Positions 1 through 11,996 of a stretch of 64,000 nt of DNA are shown in pieces (the first letter of the stretch is position 1; every line of letters begins with the position of its first letter). The stretch is from positions 4,689-68,688 of the forward strand of contig JACDOX010000157.1 of NCBI GenBank assembly GCA_014549065.1, in the 5' to 3' direction. Source of the stretch: Cardinalis cardinalis. Lineage: Eukaryota > Chordata > Aves > Passeriformes > Cardinalidae. Made by a program: the position numbers and the translations under genes. Below the pieces are notes generated by a model. The model had not been told where the DNA came from, did no database searches, and saw nothing but the letters and a program-made list of their open reading frames with translations.

Positions 1-180
1 CTGGCTCTGCAGCGCCCCAGGGGCTGAGGCAGGGCAGGGACCCCGGGCTGGCTCGGCACACCCTGCCCGTGACAGGGCACACGCCGAGCCCACGCTGGAG
101 CCACCCCAGGGGCAGGAGCAGGGGGTCACAGCGCTGCCNCTCCTCTCCGGGGTCACTGTAAATCAGATTACAGAGACTGG
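1..180. other. GC-rich left edge with nested inverted repeat
   Basis: The first ~180 bases are clearly more GC-rich than what follows. Positions 50-57 (GGCTCGGC) pair perfectly with 83-90 (GCCGAGCC), and inside them 61-65 (CCCTG) pairs with 73-77 (CAGGG), so a 41-base nested hairpin is possible. The sequence is cut by the window edge, so I cannot say whether it belongs to a repeat, an exon or a CpG island. No open frame here is convincing. Confidence 0.4.
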
Positions 181-3100
181 AGGTTTAACAAGTCATATGG
201 GGGTTTTTATTTTGCCCTGCCTGCCTTCTCCTCCCTCTGAAGGAAGCTGCTGGCCCTGGGCTTCCCTTCCCACTCCTCTCTCTGCAGCAACTTTGTCCTG
301 CTCACAGCAAACTCCAGAAGGGCCTTGTTATTTACTGACTCCTGAAAGTAATTTCTCAGGACTTTTACTCTCTTGGTATCTTTTGTGTTGGTGTTATAAT
401 GAGCAGGAAAATAAATCCTCTTGGGTACAGGAAGATTTTTCAATAAACCCTGATAACCCTTGTATATGTAAGCATTGGATTCTTTTTTGGACAGGAACAC
501 CTATAAACTATTTTCAATTTTGATGACAGGCATGTATAAAATCAGTGGCCCCTTATCATTTCAGGACTTCACTCTGCTGCACNTTCTTCCTAGGGCAAAT
601 GTTTATGAAATAAGCTTATCCTTATCTTCTGGAGCAGGCTTGCTTGTTGCAGGAATCTTACTTCCTTTGCTTTTGATGACATCTTTCCATTGGCCCTAAT
701 GGAGAAACACAACTTCTGAAAGTTTGTAACCTACTCAGGCATGGCATCTCTGAGAATCCACTTAATTCCTTCCTTCTTTTTATTTTTTTCTTTTTTAAAC
801 TTGTTATAACTTTGCTGTAGTCTGGTCTGATATTATATAAACCTGCCTAAAAGGACAATGGGATTAGAAAACTTTCTTTAGCTGCAAGCCTGAATNCCAC
901 TCAACTTTTCCTAGCTGTTGCCCAGTAAGAATGTTTTCCAGTTTGAATTTGCCATGCTGCCTTCCTCTGGGATTCAAAAGCATCTGCTGGTTTCTGCAAG
1001 TGAAGCACAGGTGCATCAGCACACCCACATCTCCCCTCCTCTGAGAAAAACACTTTTCAACAAAACAAAATACCAATGAGACAAAACCAACCCCAACCAG
1101 GCAGGAAAACAGAGGAGCCTTGTCCAGGCAATAGAACATGAGTCTGTTCCTCTCCCCCACCACCCATGTACCCTGAAAATAAACCCAGAGTGTTTCCAAA
1201 GAGGATACTTGCTCTGCAGTGGAAGAATTTGTGCTGGTTTGAGACTATGCAATGAAAAACCCTTCTCATAAAACTGTTTGCCGGGGGAGGACCAGAAAAA
1301 TGCTGGATTGATGTAAAGCACATGATACAAAAGTGGCAGCGACACTGAGATACTGCAGTGCCAGCCCCTCAAAGGGGATTTCACCTGGATCTGCAGCGGG
1401 GGCTCCCTGAGCATCAGTGAGGCTGTGGGGGAGATTTGGGAGCGGCTGTTTGCCGACAGCCAGGGGATGCCTGGAAGCTGCTCTCCCCAGAGAATTGTAA
1501 TCCATCTTCACAGCTGCTACAACACNTTCTAACTTCCCAAAGGGAAATACTCATGGTCCCAAGTGGCCAAGAACTGTTGAATATCATTGATCTGTCTGTG
1601 TTTTTATCTACCTGTCGAGGACAGGTGAGGGAGCAGACATGCCCATTGCTTATGGAAACACGAGAATCCCTTTTCTCCCTTGTAAAAATGACAGTTCCAT
1701 CCAAAGGAGGGTGTGCTGTCCCCCAGCACAACTCTCAGCCCATCAGAAAGGTAAAGCACATGAGGCTGAGGGATCTGGTGTGGCAGGAGAGCNCANGGTG
1801 GGCATGGCAGCAGTGAGGGAGCCCATGCCAACCTGTGCCTGCCAGCAGAGCTGAGCTGGCTGCAAGCGCTGCCTGNAAGGGCTCCTGAGCCTGGAACCCC
1901 GGGACCTCCCAGACCTGCTGCTCTAGCCCATGAGATCACCTGTGCTGCAGCAAAGGAGTGTCAAACACACTGGTGCAGCAGCCCCGGGGGGGGCAGAAAC
2001 CCCTGCAGCCCCCCCAGGGCCCTCGAGCTCAGAGACGGCACCGACCGAGCCCTCACAGCATTTCAGAGCAACCATGTCCATGAACAATGTTCTATCCAGA
2101 GCTAGGCCAGCACTTGGGAAGCAAATNCTCTCTGTAAGTGCCCAGAAAAGGGCACAGCTAACAGCAGGAAGGGCGGGGTGTTCAGCCCTGCCCCCTGTGC
2201 CAGGCTGGCACAGCCTCACACACCGAAGGGCATCGCTCGGGATGGGCAGCAGCCAGAGCTGAGGCTGTGAGCAAGCAGAGCTCAGCAAAGCGTGTCAGCC
2301 CTTCATGAGACTGAGTGGCTCTCAAAAGACAGAGCATTTTGCTTTAAACATGCTTAAACTCAAAGCTGGATTCAGTATTTCTTGATCCATTATAAGTGAA
2401 TCTGCTCAGACAGAAGTTTTATGAAACTAATTACCTACTGTCTCTACTGGAAGTAAATATTGAAGCCAAGAACAATAAACATNGGCTGAAGTGTGCTATG
2501 CAAATAATGTGTATAATTACCAGTTAAACCCATACAGTCTGTTAATCACTATGTGGGTTTAGATGGTATTCACAGCAAAGCAAAGGCAATATGACAGGAG
2601 AACACTCTCTGTGTTTTTTCTCTCATTGCAAATAACAATTCCTGAAGAAATATATTAATGTGTCTGTATCCTGTGTCTCAATATTGCAACATAAATAATG
2701 AGAAAATTTCTTCTTTACCAAATCCCAGCTGCTTTAATCTTCCCAGGGACTGCTTTTCTAAGAGTACAGAGTAAGGCTTGGGTCACTCGTACAATGCATA
2801 AAGCAGAGAGGCTTTTCAGAAGCAGTGGGCTTTAAAGAAACTCTAATCCTACCAACGATAACAAAGTGGAGGCAGTTCTGAGTGCTTCTTAAAACCCTAA
2901 TGGGTTTACTATTTGTTTTCCTGAAAAAAAAAAAACAGAAAAGAAAAAAGATAATGAATAGAGCTGAAGGAAAAAATATTGTAAAAAGTGAAGATAATCT
3001 GAATACCTTCATAAAAGCATTGCTCTGTAGAAGAGACAAATGCAAGGTATCCCTGGTCTATTAGGGTTAAATCTGGAAAGGGATCTGAGGTGAGCAGGGA

Positions 3101-6079
3101 GGTTCTGCATTGGGAAAGCCAGAAGGGCAAGGCCAGTGTGTGCTGAGCTGGGACAGCTCTGAGCCATGAGAAGTGCTGACTGTCCAAAGTTTTTGGGGAT
3201 TCTTTCTTGGAGGAAATATTTAGAAAAGGGATTCAAATAATTATTTTTCTTTTTCTTCTTATTTTCTTCTCCTTTCTCCATCCCTTTTCCTGTTGGGAAA
3301 TGTTTACAGAGCTGCTCGAGATCCTGGCATATATTCCCAACCTCCTCTTGTTCCAGGAGGTTTGGCTCAGCTCTTGACCTCTTCTCAAGAGCTGTGATTT
3401 CAGTTTCTCTCTTGACAGCAGCAGCCTTAAATAAGCAAAGCTTCCTCCCCAGCCAGTGCCCCACATTTTGGGCTGCAGCTCTGTTTCTGTGGCTGATCCT
3501 GGGCTAGCAGCACAGCTGGGCTGGTGTGGGCAGCCAGGGCTCCTGCCCGGGGGGCTGGAGCCCCTTCCCCAGTGCAGAGGAGAGCTGGGATGCTGGGGCT
3601 GTGTCCTGCCTTCAGCCCCTCTGGCAGCTCCTAAAAATATCCTAAAGGAGACAAGGGGCTAATGCTGCTGGCTGGTGAGCTGGAAAGATGCATTATTCAT
3701 TGTGTGCAGGGACAGCAGAGGGAGAGAAGATGCCTGGCAAAGCCCCCAGAATGGCTTATTTACCCCTGAGTAAAAACTTAGGTTTGTTGAGTAGACTCCA
3801 TAAATTTAGGAGGACTTCTGAAATGTCCAGATGTTCCTGAGCTGATGAATAATGTTCTCTTTCTGAAAGCTTACTGAATCTTTTATCACTTTATGCACTA
3901 TTTGCATGGGCAGGTCTTCTGAAGGAACAGCAGTAAATAGCAGCCTCTGGTACTGCCAAAGGTACCCAGCCAGGGAGGAGAGCCAGGGACTTCCACAAAG
4001 CCCAAGGATGTCCTAAGGGTGTTAAACAGACAGAAAATAAACATTAAATTAATGAGTTAAACCTGTCTAAAGAGTCTGAATGTGGCTGTGCTGTGAGAGG
4101 GTGGTTGAGCATCCCAGCTGTGCCCTCAGNCACAGCAGCAGAGTGAGGTGTTGCCCTCCTGGGCAGCCAGGCCTCCAAAAAGGATCCTGGAGTTAAGGCA
4201 GAAATTGATTCAGCTCTCTCTGTTGAACAGATTCCACTTCCTTGTCACTTTGGAAATGTTTTTTTCTCCTTGGTAATCCTTCAGCAATGCAGCTCCACTT
4301 AGACCAATTCAGACTGGAGGCAAAAGATTTCCCAATGAGAGCTCTGCCAGCAGAGTGGGACAGCAGGACCAGATCTGTATCTTTACCTGGTTCATTATCT
4401 GCAGGGTTTGCACTCTCATCTGGTTAGGTTCTTTCTTGTGAGATTCCCTGAATGCTTGAACCAGAAAATGTCACCAACCCTGCACTGCTGGCCAGACTGG
4501 GCTGCCTCTTTGCAGTGTCTCTGTGTTTATTGTGTTAGCTGTGTTCATTGTCCCTGCATAAAGCAGCCTGGCCTCTCCTCTGTCTGTGGCTGCACTGCTG
4601 GGTTAGTGCCAGCCATATGTTTTAATGAATTGACCTGGCTTCCACGGCTTTATAATGGGTGTTTCATTATTTTGTGGGTTCACTTCCACATTCTGTTTTT
4701 CTCTGTTCTTGCCTAAAGACCCAGTTTACTTGAGTTCCCAGTCTCTGTGTGTGCTTTCTTTGGTGATGAAAAAAGCCTGTAATGGTTCTGGGTGTATATA
4801 CATTTATATATTGCTTCTTCTCTTTGTATGTTCATGCTTTCCTACAGCTACTCCCACATGCACACATATATATATGTGTATACACACAGAGAGCTCTGTG
4901 CACTCAAAATGAGATTTNTCTCCCTTGCTAAAGCCACCAGCAGGCATTGTAGTGCTGCAGCCTTGACACACTGGTCCCACATACAGTGACTGTAAGTGTG
5001 GCTGACTGCAGCCAAGCCTGAGCTGTGCCCAGCACTGATACCCCAGGAGCTGGACATGGCAGAGCCTCTGCCTCAGCCCCAGCTCTGCCTTTACTCTCCT
5101 GTTGCCGTCCTTGCACTTCAACTGGAGCAGCCACAAGCTGGCTGCGACCTAACCCCAGCTCAAACCATGCCCAGGATGCAGCAACAGCATTTTATTTGTT
5201 GCTGATTTATTTTGAAGCACGGCTGCAGGAGGGGGAGATGGCACCAGCATCCATCCTTTGTGACTCAGCTGGTGCAGCAGCATGGGAGGCAGCACAGCTC
5301 CTTCACAGCTCCTCTTCCTCCCCAGCTCCAACCCAACCCTCCCAGCTTCTGATGGAAGCTGGGAATTGTCCNTCACACCAGAGCTTTGCTGCCGTGGACC
5401 AAAGCAAGGGAACGTTCACAGGGCATGAGGAGGAACTCCTGGACCCAAAGGGCAGGGGAGATTCCCAGGGCAGATTTTTGAGGAGCCCAGGGGGGTGGCT
5501 CGGCGGGCAGTGCCTCCTGCAGGGAGCAGTGCCCTCGGGCTGGCACACTGTGCATGCACATCACAANGGAGCTGCCAGGTAAAGCAGGAGCCAGCCTGGG
5601 ACCAGAGGCAGCACCTGCAGCCTCTCCTGCTCAGCTTCATCTTGCNCTGCATCACCACTGACACCTCTCCCCACTTCATGCAATAACAACCAGGATATCT
5701 GTCATTTTTATCAGTTCTGCAGCTCAGCTGCTCAAAACTTCCTGCTAGTGTCATTTAGCCTCTCTCATCTCATAGATAGCTCCTAGCTGCTAATATATAC
5801 TAACAATTTTCACAGTCGCCTGCTTTCCATCTGTTACAGCTTCACTGCTGCTTTTTTTCTAACTTCCTCTATGATCTCAGCTTGCCTTTGTTGAAGTTAC
5901 ACACTTCTTCATCCTTACTGTNGATTTTTGGGTTTTTGGACATCAAATAAAATGTCTCTTAGCAGTTTTCAGCTCTCAATCATATTTCCTTCGATTTAAA
6001 TGCCTTCTTGCAGATGATTAAATTCAGAGCAGGTTTAGGCTGGTGAAGCTGGTGTTTCAGAGGTGCAGAGATGCTGGCT
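181..6079. other. No gene recognised (non-coding stretch)
   Basis: Mixed AT-rich and moderately GC-rich sequence. I see short open frames with biased composition, an A-rich tract near 2925-2950, a polypyrimidine tract near 3238-3298, and a short TA/TG/CA microsatellite near 4858-4890. A run of 1646 bases without any N lies at 2484-4129. No splice-bounded exon, tRNA or recognisable mobile element was found. Confidence 0.6.
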
Positions 6080-6157
6080 GAGATTTCTTTTCATGGTACA
6101 AAATGGATGTAATGCAACCATGCATTACATCCATTTTGAACCGTGAGAAGAAATCTC
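6080..6157 (+). repeat. Long near-perfect hairpin (possible small-RNA precursor)
   Basis: The inner arm 6099-6116 (CAAAATGGATGTAATGCA) is exactly complementary to 6121-6138, separated by a four-base loop (ACCA). Pairing continues outward over 6080-6098 against 6139-6157 with 16 of 19 matches. Two of the three exceptions become G-U wobbles if the plus strand is transcribed; on the minus strand they would be C-A mismatches. The third is A-A. The result is a 37-bp stem in a 78-base element, which is within the usual size of a vertebrate pre-miRNA hairpin but straighter than most. Pairing stops at the ends. Alternatives are a young inverted duplication or a tiny palindromic transposon. I do not recognise either arm as a known miRNA. 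Confidence 0.75.
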
Positions 6158-8710
6158 ACACACTGAACCCAAGTGTTTTTAACTTTCAACCCATGTGATC
6201 AATCCTTTAGCTGCCAGTGCAGTACTCCCAGAACACTGGGAGCAGCACCTTTAGAGATATAAAATATCATTTATAATTTCAAACTGTTCTGACATTTCAG
6301 TATTATAATGCGAGTCCTCCAGCAGCTGCCTCCCACTTGGCCACCTGCCTGGGAGCTCCATGGTACAGACAGGTGAGAGGGATTCTTGTTGATTTTCCTG
6401 TCCTTAGGAGGCCCCAGGTAACACCTGACCTTGTCCCANGAGCTGTGTGCCTCAGTGCTGTCTGACTCCCATCTGGGTAACACAGCCCTGGCTCAATTAT
6501 CTGCTGCTCTTTTGTTTTTATCCAGCTGCTGTTCCCCAGNTCATCAGAACCACTTTGTGCAATTGAGTCACATGAAACTTCTGGGTTTCAGCAGCAGAAA
6601 GGTCAAATATATATTCATAANTTACCAGCTCCAGCTCTTTGTGTTTAATCACCAGACCTGCAGCACCTGTGACTCACAATAAAAAACAAAACTCTTTCAC
6701 TCCCTCTTTTCACTTTCTTGACCTCAAGCAGAGTCAATTCAAACTTTAAATTCATCCCATGTCTCAGGTCTGCCTGTCCTCAGGGGCAGAAGGTATTCCA
6801 GACTTGCCTGAGGACATTTGCATTCCTGGCTCTCAGGAACATCTCAGGAAGAACATCCCCAGATGTCCCAGTCCTCAGGGCCCATGTTCCTGATGTTCTT
6901 CCACCTCAGTGAGGCTCTGCACACCCTGGGCGTTTCTTTCTTTGCTAAATAAGGAAGTGATGCTGAAGAGCACCAGAAAAGACAATTACAGTGCTGTGAT
7001 CAATGCCAGCTCACCCAGTGCCAGACTGGACCACAGATACAGACCTAGCAATGGGCAGAAGAGAAGCACTGAGGACTCTGCAGCACTCAGTGGAAATCCT
7101 GCATCTTTCTTATTAGGGTGATAANAGAAATGAGGTGTTAAGTGAGAAGGATGTGTGCTGAAGGCATCAAAAAACCCATCAGCTACTTTACCAGCTGTAA
7201 TGGCTCTGAGAGAGGGGTTTGGGCGCTCAGACAAAAAGGTCACTAAGAGATCAGGCCTGTAATGGCACTGAGGAGCCTTTGAAGATAAATGGCAGATTTC
7301 CCACAGACTGCTGATTTCCTAAGACAGATTTCATTCTTAGGCACTGGAAACAAAATTTTCATAGTCAGAGGATTTTTTACAGAAGTGCAAATTGAAACAG
7401 CTAAACGGTGTTTATGCATGTGTATGCATATAAATATGTATCAACTTCCCTTCCTCACTTGACATGATTGCAACAGAAATTCCCATTCTGACTTTTCACA
7501 CCTACATGAGTACAGGAAGAAGGAATTTAAAGGTTGCTTAAATTTATGTATCCACTGTGAAATTCCTGAGTACTGAAAAGTACATTTTGTTGAAGATATA
7601 TGAGTGCTGTGTAATTTACTGTTTGAGGGCTTCCAACTGAAATGTTACTGTACATGGTACAACACTTCTCATTGAGTGGGAGTTCACCTTGCTTATCTCT
7701 GGCCAGAAGTTTGCAGTGTTATTGTCTGTGCATCAGCTCCCCTCCACAATGGAATCAGGAGCATTTAACTGGTGTTACATAAAAGTCAATTAATGCTCAG
7801 CAATCCCTNGAAGAGCATGAAGGAACTTTTTGGCTTCAACAGACAAGAGTGTGATTGTTTGCTATTAAATATTAATAGTATTGCTGTGGGAAATAGATCT
7901 TTGGGGATCTGAGAAGTGAGATATGCAAAATATGGAGGTATAAACCCAATGCATAAAAGAAAGGAACAGAAAATCCACAGCTGTGATAAACCTTTGTCAT
8001 CAGCANCAACAGCCTCTTTCCAGAGAGCTGGTGGCTCAGGAGATGCAGCCTCATCCCCCTGCCTGCCAAATCAAATCCCTGACTGGTTTTGGTCCCTCTC
8101 TAATGCAAATGCTGTGCTGACCCTGTTCCATGGCCAGCCCTGCTCTGTGCTGAGCTCCCAGAGCTGCTCCTGCTCCCTCCTGAGCCTCTGCCTGGCTGCT
8201 CTTGGACCCAGCACAGGCTGATGGAGCAGGACTCCTACAGAGCAGCCTGGGGGGAAACAGGCTGGGGAAACTCAATTAGCCATGTCCTGCTTTCTCTGGG
8301 CTCCTGCCTGGCCCAGCTTTGACTGTGGGAATTAGGGGCTAATGGAAGAAATATGGAATGAGGATGAGCTGAATTCAAGGCCAGGGATACTCACAAAGGA
8401 TTTCCATACCACGCAGATTGCACATATCAAATTGAATTTGACTTCCTTGCTGGTTGGCACAACTGGCTTTTCATTGTGTGTGTGTAACTGTAAGTAAATA
8501 AATACATTTTCCTTATGCTTTGTGGATAAATGTCAGAAATTTGACTTTTCTGTCTTGGGGAGCAAGCCCCACAGATGATTACACAGCAAAATGCCAAAGA
8601 AACTGTTTCATAGCTCCAGCCCTCCCTGAACGAACAGGCAAAAGTCTGCAGTCACTATTTAAATCACTTTGATGCTACCAGCTTTTTAAGGAAACCTTAT
8701 GACAACAAAA
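6158..8710. other. No gene recognised (non-coding stretch)
   Basis: Single-copy looking sequence. The AT-rich part 7370-7640 is free of obvious repeats. Open frames at 6.7-7.2 kb and 7.9-8.2 kb lack splice context and have no recognisable domain. A short TGTGTGTGTG run is present near 8478. Confidence 0.55.
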
Positions 8711-9023
8711 CTGTTGTCAACTTATTGCAGNGGTTCCANACTGCTGTCTCCTTATCNCAAAAGTTCCATACCTTNTTGGTGTTNCTCNTGGGCAGCTCCT
8801 CAGAGCACTGACTCTTTCTCCTTCNCAAAGCAGCCACTGACTCCAGTTCCCTTCTCACCCAGCCACCCCACTCTGTTCTAGCACTCTTCTTCTCATTGCT
8901 TACAGCTGTGGCCTGNTAAAGTCAGGCCTGTTCCTGATCTTTGATAATTGGCCCAGCTGCAGCTCCTTAGGGGTGAGATTACTTTCTACACTATCTTTAG
9001 TTTCTTNTATTCTATCCCCCTAC
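8711..9023 (+). mobile_element. Interspersed repeat, copy 1 (probable ERV LTR)
   Basis: This stretch is highly similar, base for base, to 38571-38898 on the same strand. Similarity starts at TGTTGTCA and ends at about TATTCTATCCCC. Copy 1 lacks about 15 bases present at the left end of copy 2, and the two differ by a small indel near the right end. I recall the sequence as a common songbird repeat of LTR type, but the class is from memory and I see no target-site duplication. Ten or so N positions fall inside it. Comparison with copy 2 shows that each N replaces one base and does not stand for an indel. Confidence 0.8.
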
Positions 9024-10767
9024 ACAAAACAACAGACATAATTTGCCACAAGTCTGGTAAACAGAATGGAAGGATTAAGAAGAAAGAGAAATTATCAAGG
9101 ATGACACTGCAGCAGCTCTGGCTCTCCTGAATTCACTGGTGCCAGTTGTGTCAGGCCAGCTCTTCCTCCTTTAAACTAAAACTCTGTTTTGTTTTAGAAT
9201 AATTGAATTTCCCAGAATCATGCTCTGGAAAATCCAAGCTGGATTTTTTCAGAAGGATAAGGGTCAGAGGCTCAAAGCAACTAAAGAGTGGTAAAGGAGT
9301 GATATTTGCACAGCCTAGAACCCACCAAGCCTGCATGCCCAGGGCTGCTCATTGACCACTCTGAGTCTGTAGGGCACAGTGTCCAGCTCTGGGACCTCAT
9401 GGAATTTATTTCAGCCCNAAACCCAAATATTGTCATTAGTGGAACTGCCAGTATTTAGGTAAGTTGATACCTGTTTCCCAATGCCTACACAAAACTTGTG
9501 TGTAAACAGNGTCAGCCAGAGCTTCCTGCCTTTTCTGGCACTGTGGAAATTGTGTGCCCAGAGCAGCCAGGAACAAATATCCTGGGGACTGAGTGGGGTC
9601 AGCCCCACCTGTGCTGTTCCCTTCCCACCCTGATCCTGAAAAAGACTGGCCTTCATGAGCAGGAGGGAGTGCTTTCAGTGAGAAAATTCACAGTGCTGTA
9701 ATAAACTTAATCTTTATTAGCTGGTGCACATAGAGCAAAGTTTGCAGTAATTCTACTTTGACTCAATAGATTAAAAAATAATAAAATCACTTTACATTTG
9801 CNCTTGATATAGAGCATAAAGAAATAGAAAGAATTCACATATAAAGAATTTAGTACTGCTTATGAAACCTAAAAGCTAAGTTCAGAGAAAGTTGTGCCAA
9901 GATCAGGAACATCCAAATGTGTCCCCAGATGTTCTTAGATCTGTAGCTGACTCCAAAAAGGACTCAAATGTATAAATGAGCAGCCATCACCAGGGGAGCT
10001 CCGAGTGACCAGTTTGATGAGGCACCTGAAGCTGGCAGGGCTGGAAGCCCCAGAGTGAGCCCTGCTGGGACAGAGCCTGGGACAGGAGCCTTGTCCCAGC
10101 ACCNGCCTCTGCCAGCCTCACCCTGTGGCCAGAGCAGGGCATCTGCTCTCAGCTTGGGCACACAGGGGCAGATTTTGTCCAAAAATTGTTCCTGATTTCT
10201 GTGAGTAATGTGTTTTCTCCAGGCTTCATCCTTCAAAAACTGCCCCATAAATCATGTTCAAGAGAAAATGTTTAGAAAAGCAACCAGAAGCTGTACAGCT
10301 TAAGGCTTTTGCTAACCATTGACAAAGATCTATAAATGTCCAGCAATACACAAATGCTGTATCTTTAACTTAGTTAATTATCCAGGAGTGGGCACCAGTT
10401 CTGGTGTTACAAGCAAAGGTGAACTAGCCAGCTTTTTTGGCTCTGTTTGCATCAGATCACATCCTGCTGCAGCTGGTTTTGTATCTGTCANTAAATACAT
10501 GATGAATTCACAGCACTAAAACACAGAGCAGTGGTCAAGAAGTTCATGTTGGGGAGAAACTGAATGGCTTGAGGGCCAGTGGTAAAAAATGGGAATGTTG
10601 ATCAATGTGACTGCTCTCTAATTTTATTGATATGGAAACTGGGATAGCAATAGAACATATTGTCTTCCATTAATTATCAGGATTTTCCTTTTACTAACAG
10701 TGAGTTATCTTTTTGTTATTGGAAGAGTGGGCTGTTCATGTTTTCCTTGTGCTTCTTTGGAGGGGTG

Positions 10768-10809
10768 TTCTGGTTTTGGCTGGGATAAGTTAATGTACTC
10801 AGTACATTA
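10768..10809 (+). mobile_element. Possible LTR-start fragment plus perfect palindrome
   Basis: The motif GTTTTGGCTGGGATA-like start followed by AGTTAAT resembles, from memory, the first ~30 bases of a common avian ERV LTR (here TTTTGGCTGGGATAAGTTAA at 10775-10794). It loses similarity immediately afterwards. A perfect 9-bp inverted repeat with a one-base centre, TAATGTACT-C-AGTACATTA, follows at 10791-10809. The match is too short to be sure of. Confidence 0.25.
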
Positions 10810-11804
10810 CAATTACAATCANAGCCCTAATTGCTTAAAGTCAAGGAAAATACCCAATTCTGCATTGCCAAAACTTTGCTCTTTTTAAAGGAAGTAATGG
10901 ATCATATTAGAAAAAGACCCATTTTGCCTTCTCAAAAACCCACAAACCAAGAAGTGATAAAAATCCACCCACTAACAAAACATCTAAACCAAATGCTCTC
11001 AGTTCAGCTCCATTCTGTGGTTCAAATGATCAGGAACAACAGCACCACACATCTTCTGGTCTATATCTCCCTGGCTGTCCTAATTAATGGTGGCCAAAGG
11101 CAGTATTTATTTCTTACTCACGAGATAATAGGTTATTGATTGATCTGGGAGCTAATAGCCAAGGTTATGTCTCACATAAGAAGTGATTGTGTGGATTGAA
11201 GTTCATCATTGATCCTGTTCCCACGCACTCAGGGGGATCATACATTTAACTGTCACATAAATAAGAACAAAAGACCCTTAATGACATTTATTGACTTGCA
11301 GAGATGTGATTCCTCACTTGCACCCACCACAGCTAGTGTGGTCAGCCCACAGCTTGCCACTGACTCAGGTCTGGTATTTTCATTTCAGAGGCTCTTCCCT
11401 GCCATGAGCAGGGAATTTGGGACATGCTGGAATCCTCTGCTCCTGCAAGGAGGGGCTGGATTCACTGCCTGTTCACCCTGCGGCATTGCCATCGCACCGT
11501 GGTGAAACTCGGGAGCCACGAGAGGAATGAAATGGCCAAAGTATTTTAAAGGTCTGTAAAAGGTTTGGAAGAGATTAAAGCCAGAAAGAAACAGAGTCAT
11601 AAATGCAGTGTGGAATTGAATGCAAATATTGAACAGCAAGCACATGACTGGAACTGCAGAACTGGGCACAACTTGGAGCACCCATTCTAATGAAAGCTTC
11701 AGGATCATGAAATCTGGTCTCATTGCAGAATATTTTGTGGGAACCATTTGTTTCAGTTATACCACTTTGGTTGTTCCATGTCTTAAGGTCCAGAACCAAA
11801 AACC

Positions 11805-11996
11805 NNNNNNNNNNNNNNNNNNNNNNNNNNNNNNNNNNNNNNNNNNNNNNNNNNNNNNNNNNNNNNNNNNNNNNNNNNNNNNNNNNNNNNNNNNNNNNNN
11901 NNNNNNNNNNNNNNNNNNNNNNNNNNNNNNNNNNNNNNNNNNNNNNNNNNNNNNNNNNNNNNNNNNNNNNNNNNNNNNNNNNNNNNNNNNNNNNNN
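11805..11996. other. Assembly gap (192 N)
   Basis: A continuous run of N. The flanks share no obvious repeat that would explain the break. Frames that run through it carry no information. Confidence 0.99.
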
